Source of the DNA: Piscicola geometra
Lineage: Eukaryota > Annelida > Clitellata > Hirudinida > Piscicolidae
Assembly: GCA_943735955.1 (NCBI GenBank)
Contig: OX030965.1
Location: 3,910,003 to 3,974,002 of the forward strand
DNA: 64,000 nt
Reading direction: 5' to 3'
The notes beneath the pieces are model-generated. The model was given only the letters and a program-made list of their open reading frames with translations. It did no database searches and was not told where the DNA came from. The stretch's first letter is position 1, and each line of letters begins with the position of its first letter. A program made the translations under genes and the position numbers. This document shows, one piece after another, positions 1 through 19,700 of this stretch.

Positions 1-345
1 TTGTGGTTGATTGTTGGGGGGTTGATTGGTGGGAGGGAGGATTGGTTGTGGTTGATTGGTGGGGGGGATTGGTTGTGGTTGATTGGTGGGGGGGGGGAAG
101 ATTGGTTATGGATGATTGGTGGGAGAGAGGTTGGTTGTGGTTGATTGGTGGGGGGGGGAGAGGGTTGGTTGTTGATGGGTGTCGGTGGTGGGGTTGGTAG
201 TGGGGGTTGGTGTGTGGCGATATGTGTTTTGTCTGGTGGTCGTTTTGGTTGGGGGGGGGGGGGGGTGGATAGTTGTGGTTGGTGGTGTGTTGGTGGGGGT
301 TTTAATATATTTTGTATATGTGGTGGTTGGTTGGTTTAAAGGGTT
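1..345 (+). repeat. Degenerate G/T-rich tandem repeat in a ZNRF3-like intron
   Basis: Degenerate tandem copies of a 12-18 base unit around TTGATTGGTGGG, fading into G-rich sequence with a homopolymer run near 250-266. It lies upstream of the first visible exon of the ZNRF3-like gene, so it is probably intronic. Short open frames across it are by-products of the repeat. Confidence 0.8.
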
Positions 346-477
346 TTTTGGGTTGCTGGTAGAAGTGAGGCGGTTGTTGTGAATATGGATTTGCTTATAG
401 TCTTTCTACCCTCCCTCAACCACCCACACACCATCAACCAACCATCCACCACCACCCTCCCGCATCATCATCATCAG

Positions 478-5732
<5,255 letters not shown>

Positions 5733-6136
5733 GGATGATGATGATGAGGATGAGGATGATGATGAATAGGAGGAAAAGATGATAATGATGGTGAAGAGGA
5801 GAAGATGATAATGATGATGATTATTATTATTAGGCTTCATTATCACAAGTATTAAGTGGTAAAATGAGACTACGGCAATCATCAAAACAGATGATTTGAT
5901 CGATAATAAAGAAGAAATGTATAAATTGTGAATCTAGCGCTACATAATGACACTTCGTTATCTTTTTTGTTGTTGTGGCTTATACATTGTGGTGTATCTA
6001 ATTTCTTTACTTCTCAATAATTAATGCGTCTTTGAAATCTCGATGATGATCTCGTCGTTGATTGGTCGATGGGTTGGTGGGTGGGTGGAGTCAGAGAAGG
6101 GTGATTTTCCACCATATTATGTGGGACGCCAAATCG

Positions 6137-6181
<45 letters not shown>

Positions 6182-7157
6182 GGATGATGATGATGAGGAT
6201 GATGATGATTAAAGTGGGTTAGCCTGGGTGTTTATATGAAGGTTGAAAATAGAAAGGATGTGTTTAGCATTTGTGTTATAATGGTGATTGGCATTAGGTT
6301 AGTTACATGGCTTTGTTGCTATAGAGATACTTTTGTAGTGGTACTGTGGTGATACGGTAGTACCGTGGTATCGTAGCTATGGGGGTGCTGGGCTGATATT
6401 ATAGGGGTGCTTGCTTGGTTTTGTGGGGACACTGGGTTGGTTGTATGGTTGACAAGGGAAGGGGTTGTTCAGAGGCTTGAAGGCATCAACCAATCACTAA
6501 TACTGCTAGTGCTTTGTGTATAGTTACTGCGTTCTTCTTCTATGCTTTTCTATTAATTGTATGTATCCCTATTTTTATTTTCAATATTATTGTTGTTTTA
6601 CTGTTTTTCTTTTTCGTTATTTTCATTGTTGTTGCTCTTATTAGTAGTATTTTTATTTTTATTTTTTGTCTTATTTGGTTTATTGTTTACTCGTGTATTA
6701 CACCACCTAGTCCTACCAGTCTCTTGTGTTGGTTCTTTCAAAATCAAGACTGAGTTTTGTTTGTAAAAGTTAAAAATTATTTTTTAGTACTTTTTCTTTG
6801 TTGTTAGTCGTTATGTTTTTGGTGGTTTGTGTATATGTGTCTATTTTAAATCATTTATAGATTCATATTCTTTGGTTTTTCATTCTTTTTCCTTTTCCTG
6901 ATTCATTATCGCCCAATTAAGCGCCATCTATAAATGTGTATAAAGTATAAAATATTGATTTTTATTGCGCTGTACTTTGATGTTGCATATTATTTAGAGG
7001 TAGTCAGTCTTTAAAATGGATGTAGAACTTTCTTTAAGGAGCACCTACCACCATCATTTTCCACCAGCGTCCACCACCATTACTACCGTCACCACTCACC
7101 ATCCACCACCATTACTACCGTCACCACTCACCATCCACCACCACCTAGGTACATAAA

Positions 7158-7275
7158 TTGGTGGATGGATGGAGGGATGGATGGATGGATGAATGGATGG
7201 ATGGATTGATGGATGGATGGATGGATGGATGGATGGATGGATGGATGGATGGGTGGATGGATGGTTGGATGGTCG
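7158..7275 (+). repeat. (GGAT)n microsatellite
   Basis: About 28 nearly perfect GGAT/GATG tetranucleotides with few interruptions. Confidence 0.9.
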
Positions 7276-7517
7276 TGTGGTTCATTGACTTATTTCTCAC
7301 GTTGTTCTCTCATGCACTGTTCTATATAATGTATGAAGATATTTAAATGTATATTTATATTTTTTTATTATTATTTATTTATTTGTATTTATTAATTTAT
7401 TTGTATTGATTTATTTATATATAGCTCTCCGAAAGTGTCTGCATAATCGACTTACGTGTTTATTTTTGATTTGTGATCTCAATTAATGACGAAGTATTGA
7501 TGACTTACTATCCAGGA

Positions 7518-7533
7518 GTGTGTGTGTGTGTTT

Positions 7534-7616
<83 letters not shown>

Positions 7617-7640
7617 TGTGTGTGCGTGTGTGTGTACATG
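7518..7640 (+). repeat. (TG)n microsatellite
   Basis: About 60 TG dinucleotides with rare interruptions. Cys-Val reading frames here are artefacts. Confidence 0.95.
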
Positions 7641-8198
7641 TGTGCGTTATGCATGTGTTTATGTTTTATTTGGAGTATACCTCACTTAGAACCTCATTCA
7701 CTTGGCGTACAACTCGCAAGTCATAGGAAGTTGCAGTGCTCTTGTACATGCACACATATACTCTTACGCCGTTAGACACACCTCATCACAGCATCATCTT
7801 TTCTTATTTTTTTACAAGATAACTTATCCATTTGAGTTTTTCTTTATTGTATGATTATTTATATACACTCTATTGTATGTATTTACTCTGCAATGTATAT
7901 GTATTTATTTACACTTTATTGTATGTGTTTTATTTGTATTGTATATCTATTTATTTACTATATTCACTATATTGTATGTATCTACTTTGTATTGTATTCT
8001 TATTTATACATACTCTTGAATGAACTTACTTTGTATTGTATACGAAATTGTATATTATTCTAAAGCATTCTCTACATCTACACTACTTATACAGTCTATT
8101 TTCAGGGGTCTATTGTTGATATACAAAGCATTGTACACAAGTCAATAATTGTTTTTTTTATCGTTCTAAGAAGTGACTTTGGCCTACGAAGGTTCAAT

Positions 8199-8745
8199 GA
8201 ATTGTGAATTGGGATGAGTGTGGTGAATGGGGATGAGTGTGGTGAATGGGGGATGAGTGTGGTGAATTGGGATGAGTGTGGTGAATGGGGATGAGTGTGG
8301 TGAATGGGGATGAGTGTGGTGAATGGGGGATGAGTGTGGTGAATGGGGATGAGTGTGGTGAATTGGGGGATGAGTGTGGTGAGTGGGGATGAGTTTGGTG
8401 AATGGGGGATGAGTTTGGTGAATGGGGGGTGAGTGTGGTGAATGGGGATGAGTGTGGTGAATGGGGATGAGTGTGGTGAATGGGGGATGAGTGTGGTGAA
8501 TGGGGATGAGTGTGGTGAATGGGGATGAGTGTGGTGAATGGGGGATGAGTGTGGTGAATGGGGATGAGTTTGGTGAATGGGGGATGAGTTTGGTGAATGG
8601 GGGATGAGTGTGGTTAATGGGGGATGAGTGTGGTGAATGGGGATGAGTGTGGTGAATGGGGATGAGTGTGGTGAATGGGGGATGAGTGTGGTGAATGGGG
8701 ATGAGTGTGGTGAATGGGGGTGAGTGTGGTGAATGGGGATAGTGA
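8199..8745 (+). repeat. 18-19 base minisatellite, unit GGATGAGTGTGGTGAATGG
   Basis: About 29 copies. Variants differ mainly by one extra G (18 or 19 bases), by GTTTGG for GTGTGG, and by AATT for AATG. The mixed unit lengths break any reading frame, which argues against coding use. Confidence 0.9.
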
Positions 8746-8914
8746 ATGGTGCTGATTGGGGTTTGATCGTGGTTGAGGGGGGTGAATAGTGGTTGAGGGT
8801 GGTGACTTGGCATACATTCCAATACATACTTGCGACCACTTATTATTATTATTATTATTATTATTAGGAGTAGTAGTAGTAGTCTTCTCTTCGTAAATCA
8901 TCAAGATCTTAACG

Positions 8915-9106
8915 GAATCGTTTCCAAAATGGCATTTCGTAGGGGCAGAAATTAAGAATTTCCAAGTTTCAGTTCATGGGACTCGAGTTGCTCTTGGCAG
9001 CGCCCATCTTCTCCAAGAATCTTCTGAAGAGTGTGTGGGAATCGAACCCACGACCTATGAATTCAAGTCGCGAGTCGTTAACCACTCGGCCACATGTTCA
9101 CCAAAT
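8915..9106 (-). mobile_element. tRNA-derived SINE-like element
   Basis: On the minus strand, GTGGCCGAGTGGTTAAC (an A-box-like D arm) near 9095 is followed about 35 bases later by GGTTCGATTCC inside a 5-bp T stem (GTGGG/CCCAC) near 9040. These form an internal Pol III promoter as in tRNA-Ser/Leu. The would-be acceptor stem does not pair, and the sequence runs on 3' through a non-tRNA body toward about 8915. That is SINE architecture rather than a functional tRNA. The 3' limit is uncertain. Confidence 0.55.
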
Positions 9107-9257
9107 CAAAGCGGACAAATGGTGAAAAATGCACGAACATTTTTGGAGCTTAATTAATATTATCTATTTTAGTTTCATTATCTTTTCACTTTTATTCAAT
9201 TCTCGACGTATTGTGTTACATTTTTTTTTTCTTGCATGTCTTAAAGCATACTTTCGT

Positions 9258-9289
<32 letters not shown>

Positions 9290-9704
9290 TTTCATCATCA
9301 TCATCATCACCACTTTCATCTTAATTATTGTCGTCTTATAATCATCACCATAGTGTTGACATCATTTCATTCGAAATCGTCATCATGATCATCGTCATCA
9401 TCATCATCGTCATCATCATCGTCATCATCATCATCATCGTCATCATCATCATGTCTTGACAATCTGCGGTTTCACTCATCCACCTTTTCCATCATCGTCA
9501 TTACCAACGACGTCACCTCAACTACTGTCGGAACTTTTATTATTTTTGTTGTTGTTGTTGTTTGAAATTTACATTTTTGTATTTTTTCGACGCTATATAA
9601 ATATATCCATGTGACCAACACTATTTTTCCTAGTCATTACAAGCCAATTATTTCATCCATGCATCTAACTACCATCCACCATTTATGCATACTCTAATTC
9701 ATTC

Positions 9705-10315
9705 TTCCATCCATCCATCCATTCCTCCATCCATCCATCCATTCCTCCATCCATCCATCCATCCATCCAATATGGATTCCGCAAGTTACTCATCCATCCA
9801 AAAGTCTTACATTATTCATCCTCCCTCCATTCATCCTCCCTCCATTCATCCTCCCTCCATTCATCCTCCATCTATTCATCCTCCCTCCATTCATCCTCCC
9901 TCCATTCATCCTCCATCTATTCATCTTTCTTCCATTCATCCTCTCTCCATTCCCCCTCCCTCTATTCCATCTTCCTCCATTCATCCTCCATCCATTCATC
10001 CTCCATCCATTCATCCTCCATCCATTCATCCTCCCTCCATTCATCCTCCCTCCATTCATCCTCCCTCCATTCATCCTCCCTCCATTCATCCTCCCTCCAT
10101 TCATCCTTCCTCCATTCATCCTTCCTCCATTCATCCTTCCATTCATCCTCTCTCCATTCATCCTCCCTCCATTCATCCTCCCTCCATTCATCCTTCCTCC
10201 ATTCATCCTCCCTCCATTCATCCTTCCATTCATCCTCTCTCCATTCATCCTCCATCCATTCATCCTCTCTCCATTCATCCTCCATCCATTCATCCTCCAT
10301 CCATTCATTCCTCTT
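9705..10315 (+). repeat. 15-base minisatellite, unit CATCCTCCCTCCATT
   Basis: About 38 copies, with CCATCCATT and CTTCCTCC variants and some shorter units. Both strands stay open over long stretches because 15 is a multiple of 3. There is no start context, splice site or conserved sequence to make this a gene. Confidence 0.9.
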
Positions 10316-10469
10316 CTGTTTATCTTTCTTCCATTCTTTCCTTTTCCATGCACCAAGCACTCCTTGCCAGATCCATAATTAAGTTCTTTTATTTGCTGTC
10401 ATCCACTGTTGTAGACTTTCAAGAAAAAGAGTGCTTATCATTATGCAAGGAGTCTATATAACTTATACC

Positions 10470-10471
<2 letters not shown>

Positions 10472-10547
<76 letters not shown>
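10472..10547 (+). repeat. (TG)n microsatellite
   Basis: About 37 uninterrupted TG dinucleotides. Confidence 0.95.
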
Positions 10548-10548
<1 letters not shown>

Positions 10549-12376
10549 TTATGCATGGGTGTATGCCTGTGTGAGCGTTTAGGTGTTTGTTTCTTTATGT
10601 GGTGGATTTATTTATTTATTTCAGGCAACTGCAAGATCGCATACACTCCACCCTTACTACCTCGCAACAAGACCAACACTTTTTATTCCACCTATTTACT
10701 CTTTTATTTTTCTTTTCTATTCCTCTCTCTTCTCTTCTTCCTCTTCTTCTTCCTTCTCTTCATCCTTCTCTTCATCCTCCTCCTCCTCCTCCCTTCCCTC
10801 CCACCCAAACACAAGCAGCATCCAGCAGTGCGCTATAACAATAGTGAGAAGCCACCAAAAAGACTACATTATATTTTTATGACTGCATGTGTGTCTAGGC
10901 AGATATGTATGTAACTAGGTTACCTATCAAGTTGACCTAGTTACATAAATGCCCATGTGTACATATGCCGTTAAGTTTCGCTTTTTGCAGACATTTCTCA
11001 CGTCTCGTTCTGTCGATTTCTTGGTCATGATGATGGTGATGATGAGGCTGGTCGTCGTCATGATGATGATGAGGCTGCTCGTCGTCATGATGATGATGAT
11101 GAAGCTGGTCGTCGTCATGATGATGATATTCTCAAGAACTGCAGAGTTTAATAAATAGTTGTGTCGTTTTTTTTTCGTTAATTGGTTTAAGCCGGGGTGA
11201 AAGACCAAAGTGGAGGGCTTGGAGGGCTGACCTCTCTTGGGACAGGTTCTCAAGCCCCTATAAAGGCAAAAAAGTTCCCTTGAGAAGTTTTTTTGTACAA
11301 TTTAGAGCAACACTCACCATCATAAAGGAGTTTTATTTTCACCTGGGAGAAAAAATGGTAGTTTGATGAAAAGTTTTGCCGTATTTTTTAAGGTTGCAGT
11401 TGACTGCCTCTTGAAACTCCAAAAAACGAAAAGATTCTTAATGAAAAATATTTTGTTATTAACTTTTTATTTATTAAAGATCCCCTATTGAGTTATAATC
11501 CGTTAATGAGCCTGATTCTGAGAATCGATAATAGCGTTCAAAAATTAATCGAAATTCGATTAATCTTTGAAAATGTTTAATGCAAATGGTTGGAATGTTT
11601 CAGTCAGCCTAGATGACTGGCCATCTTTGAATTGGATTATCGCATCAGTTTCAGTTTTTTAAAATCTTATTAAAGGTTAAATTATCGATAATTAATTAAA
11701 TATTTGGTGCAATAATTACAGCTGAGGTTCAGTTATTATGATGCGGACAATACAAAAAGTAGAACTTGAAAACGCCTTCTCGAAATTATAGATATTTTTA
11801 TTTAATATTGTTGACGAGTTTGTGGATACGAAAGCCTTGGAATCCAAATGAAGAGCTTTTGACAGACACCAGAAACCTTCAAGTAGGTATATGAAGTATA
11901 AAAAGCACAACCTTTACTCTCAACCTCCCTAACATTTGCTCAAGACACTTGAAACAAGCACTTGATGCCGTCTTGCAAATGCACACTCGAGAAGAGTTTA
12001 AGCTCATGTGAGCGTTTGAAATGATAGAATACATATGTATTTTTGACAAACGAGTGAGAAAGCTCGAGAATTTTAAATTAAGGATTGAAATTAGATCTCA
12101 CAACCACTACTGTCGTGTGTGTCATATAGGTTTATTGGACTACATTACCATTAAAGAGTGACTTTGAATAAAGGAATTCGAAAGAAAAACTATAAACTCG
12201 CTACAAACCCAACGACGTTAACGACCAATTTGACGCCTAGCATAAAGAAAAAGTATGACAGATCAATCTCGTTAAAAGCTCTTCTAAGCAGCGGGACGTC
12301 CAATTCAATTCACTGCCTGCCAGACAGCTCACTATTCCACACAGCCAAACGATCGGTGTGGCTATATAAGGAAGCC

Positions 12377-13733
12377 ATGAAGCAAACAGTCGCATCGAAC
12401 AGCATTGGAATCGACATTAAATACGTGGTAGCGCCTTCGTTCTACTGCCACTACAACAACATCACACCGGAAGAACTGGCGAAGGATTGGGAGAAAGAGG
12501 GAAAAGAAAGCAAAATCATGGAATTGCAAATGTCTGCCAAGTCGATGAATCTGAAAGATGGCTCATTGAAGAGAACAGACAGTCGTGAAGGGAAGTTGAG
12601 GAAGAAGCGAAAAGAAAAAGAAACAACGGACGAATCTTGTGTTTCTTGTTTTTCCCCGCTGAAGCAAAAGAATGACAAGACCAAAAAGAAGATTTCGCAG
12701 AAAGAAAAGTTGTTATGGAGCAATGCCGACAATTTAAACAACAATAACCAGCACAGGAACTCCAGCAACACTTCAATGCTGGCAAGTTGCCGCAACTCCA
12801 AGCTGTTCCCTTCAATCACGAACAACAACAACAACACTAACACCATCAACAACACCATCACCAACAACGAAGACAGCTTCTGTAGCTACAACGACTCCTC
12901 CATTCTACGCAGTAGCAAGAGTCGCGTCAACACACCCAACCACAGCTTCAGCAAGGGTTCCCAAGGCAAGCGCAGCAGTAGCGGCTACTACAGCTCTCTG
13001 AATCAGCAGCAGCAGCCGCAACCATCGACTCCCAGCATGGGACGCCAGCAGAGAAGTAGTCAAAGCAGTAAGGTGGCTGAAAATACCCCAAAACCTGATG
13101 AAAATGTTAAGCGGTTTATCAGGAGATTTTCTAAAGATAAAAAGCAACACCATCAACAAGCACAGCCGTCGGAAAAGAATCTCCCCGAAATGAAATCTTC
13201 TCAAAAGACAGACCAACGCAAAGACCATTCGAACCAACCTAAATGTCGTCACTCGCACCAACCACACCAGTCCAGGCCCCACACATCACAGCCGCCACCA
13301 CAACAGCTACAACAACCACAACAACAACTACAACAACCACAACAACAACTACAACAACCACAACAACAACTACAACAACCACAACAACAACTACAACAAC
13401 CACACGTCTTACCCTCGCAGCGTTCTCTCAGCTTGAAGATCAGCATCTACCACAACCCTTACAACGCTCAAAACATCGAGTACATCAACTGTGACTACCC
13501 CGAAGCCAACAGTAACTGCTTCAACAACCACAACAACGACGAAAACAACAACGGGTATTTTAAATACACTAACAACAGCAATGCTAACAACATCAACAAC
13601 AACAACATCATTAACAACAACAACTTCAACAACAACCCTGCTTTCTCCTCCACACCACGAGTGAAAAGAAGTGATGAGGCGACCACCAAAGTGTTCCAAC
13701 AGATGTGGCTTGATGCTGTTCCTTTATGTACTG

Positions 13734-13770
<37 letters not shown>

Positions 13771-16700
13771 AAACAATACTAACAACAATACTAACAACAA
13801 TGCTAACAACAATGCTAACAACAATGATAAAAACAACAAAAGTGCTCTCAAAAAAGCAAACAACTACAACACTTCTAACTGTAACAGTATTACTGTTGTA
13901 AATGATGCTGGGAATGATGGGGATGAAGAAAACTATTCTGGTGATGACAAGAAAAACAAAAACAACGAAAACAACGAAAACAGCAACAACAACAACAACA
14001 ACAACAGCAAAAACAAAAAGCTCAGAATTAAAAAAGAAGCCCTTAAGGTACACATCAACTTAGAAGAAATTGAAAAGAGTTACAACAACAACAGCAACAA
14101 CAACAACAACTACAACACGGAAAAAAGCGAAAACAAAACTAAAGGCAAAGACAACAAAGATGATAATAAAAAAGAAAATCGATTGAGCAACTACTACTAT
14201 CTCAACTACGATAAAAAGAACAACAACAACAACTACAACAATCTCAACTACAACAACAACCTCAACTACAACAACATCAACAACTGCAACAGCCTCATAG
14301 TGGTCAACCCGGGTAATGGAAAAAAGTACAGGAAAGGAAGATTCCTCGGAAAGGTCGGTATTGTATGTAAAACTTTGTATTGTATGTAAAACTTTGTATT
14401 GTATTTAAAACTTTGTATTGTATGTAAAACTTTGTATTGTATGTAAAACTTTGTATTGTATTTAAAAAGTTGTATTGTATTTAAAACTTTGTATTGTATT
14501 TAAAACTTTGTATTGTATTTAAAAAGTTGTATTGTATTTAAAACTTTGTATTGTATGCAAAACTTTTTATTGTATGTAAAACTTTGTATTGTATGCAAAA
14601 CTTTTTATTGTATGTAAAACTTTGTATTGTATTTCAAACTTTGTATTGTTTTATATTTTAGTTTTTGAATTTGTATATTTGAGAGTAATTGTTTTATTAT
14701 ATATTATTTTTTACTTTTTATTATTATATTGTAATTTATTCTTTAGTATATTTTATTTATTTTTTAAAATATTATTGTGTTGCAAGAGTATCAACTTCTG
14801 AGAAAAACTGTTCACAGTTGCTCTAAGCCTAACTAAAAGTCAATTGAGCCAAAGTTTCATCGCTTCATAAAACTTGCAGAATAATGACAAAACCAACGGA
14901 GAGCAGCGGGACAGAATACGCTAATTACGGGAGACTTTTAAATAACAGACATAAACCTCATTATGGATTCGTCGACCATTTATTTCTAAATAACACGCAA
15001 TAAACATTCGTATGTAATAAACAAGGCTTTGTGAACTTGAATATCATAACCTCTCATTTTTTTCATCAAGCAATTTTTCTTTTTTTAAATTTCTCATCGT
15101 CTGTTTTTACTTTTTTTCTCTAACTTTTTATCTTTTATTCCAATGCGTTAATTGCAGAGGTGGCGATCTGCTGCAAAACTTGGGGGGGGGGTCCTACCCA
15201 GCATGGGTGGCGAACCTGGGGGGGTCCTGGGATCCAGACTCACTCAAAAAAAACATTTTAAAACTCTTATTTTGATACGAATATTTAATTAAGCAAAGAA
15301 TAGTTTTGTTTTAGACAGCTATCACTATAACTACACTCACAATGTAACACTATATAAACATTTTGTTTTATGCCATGGTTGACGATTATGCTCGTATCAA
15401 AAGAAAAGTTAACAAATGTTTTTATTGAAAAGTGGGGAGGGGTCCACATTGAGGTGGACCCCCTCACTACCAAAAAGTAGGAAGGGGATTCGGATTCCAG
15501 GACCCCCCCCCCCCCCCCAGGATCACCCCATCATTAATTTGATGATGCAGTCAAATCAATGGTCACTTGTGAATGGTGTGTGAGAAGTGTCATGCCACAA
15601 TACGGCAATGACAACAGGCACTCCAGTTCACTCAGCAAAATGAAAGATTCAATAAGCCAAGTAGCGATCAATCAACTAATCTTCAAATTCAACAATAAAA
15701 TACCTATAAATAAATATTTATTAATTAATAATTAATTAATAATAAATATCTAAATGCCCCTTTAACAAAATCCTATAATCCCTGTTACCCCTCAACCAGG
15801 GTGGCTTTGCGAGTTGTTTCGAATTCACTGACCTCAGCACGAACGCCGTCTACGCTGTCAAGGTCATCTCCAAAGAACTCTTCCGCAAGCCTCAACAGAA
15901 AGTCAAGGTATATTTCTCTATTGCTTCATCATTTTGGTCTCTGTGTCATTTTAGAAGTTTTTTGTAGTTTACTTATGGATTTTCGAACTATTTAAAGCTA
16001 AATTAACTTTTTTTTATTTAATTACAACCATCATTAACACTACAATCAGTACCAACCGATACACCTTGATCATATTCATCATTATCATGATTCCATACAC
16101 CACGCCAATCTTTACACATCCAACTTTTCATTCAAGTATTCATCCCCAAACCTAAATTTAACCCCAAACTTTAATTGAACCTCACCATACTATTCATCCC
16201 AAAAATTTAATTCAACCCCACCATCCCATCCTCTTCACCACCACCATCGACTACTAATGAGGATGACAGACGTGGCCTAGCTAATCAATTCAGCAGCGAA
16301 ATCAGATCCTTAAAAACAGACTTTATTTAGAATGGTAATTAGGAGAGCTACCGTATGCCATGAGAGATGGTAAGGATGCTTTATGCGTGTGTGAGTGTGT
16401 GTGTCTTTATTAGGGTTCAGCTCAGAAGGTGAAAACTTTTTTATGCTAATAATATTTTTTAAATATTAAAAATAGATTCATATGAGCTGTAATGATAGAC
16501 ATTGTAAAAGATAAAAAAAACTGATTGTAACTATTCGGGAATATAAAAAAAACGGGACCAATTTCCTTGCCGAATTCAAACTATTAGACCAACTGTAAGG
16601 CCGATTTCCAATAAAAATACAAATAGTTTGCGCTATAATAAAAGGTTTTCAACAATTCTTAATTTATAATATATGCCGAATTCATACTTTGAATAGCAAA

Positions 16701-19700
16701 CAGATTTATCTTGTGATGAAAAAGCTGGCATCCGAGATGACCTAAAATAGGAGAATTTATTTAACTTCAACACAAACACGAGATTTAATGCTTAACACTT
16801 ACGTTTACAAAAATGTTTTTATAATTAACTTTAAATGAGATTTCTCTAAAATATATAGAAGCTTTAAAAATAATGAGCTGAATCACCGATAAAAATACTT
16901 GAATAGATGTAACGTGAGATTTATTTGTATTCGACTGAAACCGAATATTTAGTAGGTCCAACGTTCAGTACAACTTTGCTTAAACCCCAAAAATACAGTA
17001 TAAAGAGTCAAAAAATGTAATGATTAAATAAAAAACTAAAGCTAAATAACAAAAAGCAAGCAACAAGTAATATAACGTAGTCATCTGCGTCATCCCATCC
17101 AACCACCACTCCACCTTATCAGCTGCCATCACACTTTTGATTTTAAAATTTTTTTGACGATGAAAGTTAATTGATATAAATTAGCTATATACTCTTTATT
17201 ATATCTTTCTCTTATTTGTATTAATTACAACTTATTATCAATTAATTTATTTAAATCAATAATACTATTATTTGTTTTCTCATTTTCAATCTTTACTTCC
17301 ATATCGAATTTTATTGATCGCAACTTTATGGCGTGCCCAAAATAGTCTCTGAATATATGACGTCATTGATGAATGACGTAAATCATTCTTTCATCTTTTT
17401 CCACATTTATCCATCTTTTCTTCTTTTCATCATCATCATCATCATCGAGTGGGCGCAGTTAAGGGGCCAAGAGGTCTCTTTTTCCGCGGCACAACCAAAA
17501 ACATTATTGATGATCTCACCCTTATCTATTCTTTGATCCTTCAACTGAGTACGTGGATCGACCTCACTTATCGGGCCTACGCCACATAATGACAACGCTT
17601 ATTCAATCACATGACTCTATCTTGTATCAAAGTGATACAGTGTCCTTATCTTAGAATAACCGTCAAGTTTCTAGTGTGTTGTTACCACAAGAGTAATGAC
17701 AGTGTCAAGGGACACTTGATGTAATAACTAGAGAGTTTGGTAGGGTACCCGGGTTCCCATGGTGCTTGCCGTGGTCTGTGTGAATGCTATTTTTCGTGTG
17801 TGAACCACCTGCTAATCCGAAAAGTTACTTTAAATTACCTTTTTGACGAAGTAAGCCTGTTTTTTATAAATCTTTTTAGAATACTTTTATTTGATTTTTA
17901 AAATCAAAAGGTTTTAAAAGAAAATGTTTTCTAGCGGATTTAGCTCTAGTGATGAACATTCTTTAAGAGTGCTCTAATCCAATGCTCTTCTAGCTACAAA
18001 TAAAAATATTCTCCGGAGAGAACCACTCATCAAAAGTACAATTAATGCTTTTGAAACACTTGAAGATCACCACGGTAATTACGAAACAAGTTATAAACTC
18101 AAAAGTCTAGATTTCGTCGAAAACAATACTGATGGAAACCCTCCTAGGACAGTTTAAAATTCACCAACTTACTTTTTACTCAGTCAAAATAATACTTCAG
18201 TGTGAGTACAACCTTCTTCTCCTTGCTAAAATGTTTGAAGGCATCACAGCTCGTCTCTCATTAGATCATTCGTCCTACTTTCAAGTATTTCCGAGTTTGA
18301 TCTTTCCGAGAAATGTAGGTCAGTGCGTGGTAGTAGTAGAAACACTTGAGTGATAAAATTATAAACGGATTTCTTAATCTTTATCTTCGTAGTTATATCA
18401 GTTTGCTATCATAACACTACATCACGCGACTCTCAGATTAAACTGCACGAATTGCGTCATTACTGCACACCCCTGTTACTCACCCATCAAACCGCACCAA
18501 GCCATTCAACACCACTCCAACACCACATTACCACACTGTCACAAAATCACCAATCGCACCCAATCCTGTCACCACAACGTTTCTGGGCCACAACTCACAT
18601 CACTGCATAAACTTTAACTTTTTTTTTCTCAAGAGATTTCTATTATCCCTAAAAAAACCAACCTCACACTCTAGCACACCACACCAAATTGAACCATTTC
18701 ACTAAACTTCAGCCACTATCCCACTACACCACACTTCATCCCATCATTGCACATCCCATTATTTTCTATTCCACCATTGGCCATCCCAAACTCGGGCGAT
18801 ATAAAAAAACATTATTATTATTATTGTTATTATATCATCACATTCCATCCCATCAGACTCCATCCCAAAACACTCCATCTCACCACACTCCATCCCACCA
18901 CACTCCATCCCACCACACTCCATCCCACCACACTCCATCTCACCACACTCCATCTTACCACACTCCATCTTACCACACTCCATCCCACCACACTCCATCC
19001 CACCACACTCCATCCCACCACACTCCATTCCACCACACTCCATCCCACCACACTCCATCCCACCACACTCCATCCCACCACACTCCATCCCACCACACTC
19101 CATCCCACCACACTCCATCCCAAAACACTCTATCCCACCACACTCCATCCCACCACACTCCATCCCAAAACACTCTATCCCACCACACTCCATCCCACCA
19201 CACTCCATCCCACCACACTCCATCCCACCACACTCCATCCCACCACACTCCATCCCACCACACTCCATCCCACCACACTCCATCCCACCACACTCCATCC
19301 CACCACACTCCATCCCACCACACTCCATCCCACCACACTCCATCCCACCACACTCCATCCCACCACACTCCATCCCACCACACTCCATCCCACCACACTC
19401 CATCCCAAAACACTCTATCCCACCACACTCCATCCCACCACACTCCATCCCACCACACTCCATCCCACCACACTCCATCCCACCACACTCCATCCCACCA
19501 CACTCCATCCCACCACACTCCATCCCACCACACTCCATCCCACCACACTCCATCCCACCGCACTCCATCCCACCACACTCCATCCCACCACACTCCATCC
19601 CACCACACTCCATCCCACCACACTCCATCCCACCACACTCCATCCCACCACACTCCATCCCACCACACTCCATCCCAAAACACTCCATCCCAAAACACTC

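Larger units (their letters stand above)
5733..12376. other. Intergenic region with tandem repeats and no supported gene
   Basis: This stretch separates the ZNRF3-like stop from the first ATG of the polo-like kinase. I see no splice-consistent conserved coding sequence. It holds (GAT)n at 6137-6210, two copies of a roughly 35-base CCACCATTACTACCGTC unit at 7065-7143, (GGAT)n, two (TG)n runs, two minisatellites, a SINE, (CAT)n at 9259-9455 and a 27-base GATGATGAGGCTGGTCGTC repeat at 11026-11130. The last 220 bases before 12377 are open in the kinase frame and may be coding or 5' UTR. Confidence 0.6.

Noticed and set aside
6514..6766. Hydrophobic Phe/Leu/Val-rich small membrane protein
   Set aside because: T-rich sequence gives such frames automatically; two overlapping frames look equally hydrophobic and neither has flanking signals.
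8102..8904. Minus-strand His-Ser-Pro-rich frames of 96-245 codons
   Set aside because: They arise from the 18-19 base repeat; three overlapping frames are equally open and none has a conserved end.
9025..9100. Functional tRNA gene on the minus strand
   Set aside because: D and T arms are good but the 5' and 3' ends do not form an acceptor stem; better explained as a SINE head.
9685..10461. 258-codon Ile-His-Pro-Ser frame and its antisense
   Set aside because: Encoded wholly by a 15-base repeat; no conserved flanks.
12158..12376. Calling the PLK start at 12158
   Set aside because: The codon there is GTG; the first ATG in frame is 12377. The 219 bases between are open and may be coding from an unseen upstream exon.
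17407..17595. 62-codon minus-strand frame in PLK intron 2
   Set aside because: Composition is non-repetitive, but half the C-terminus is a (CAT)n shadow and no splice partner or family was found.
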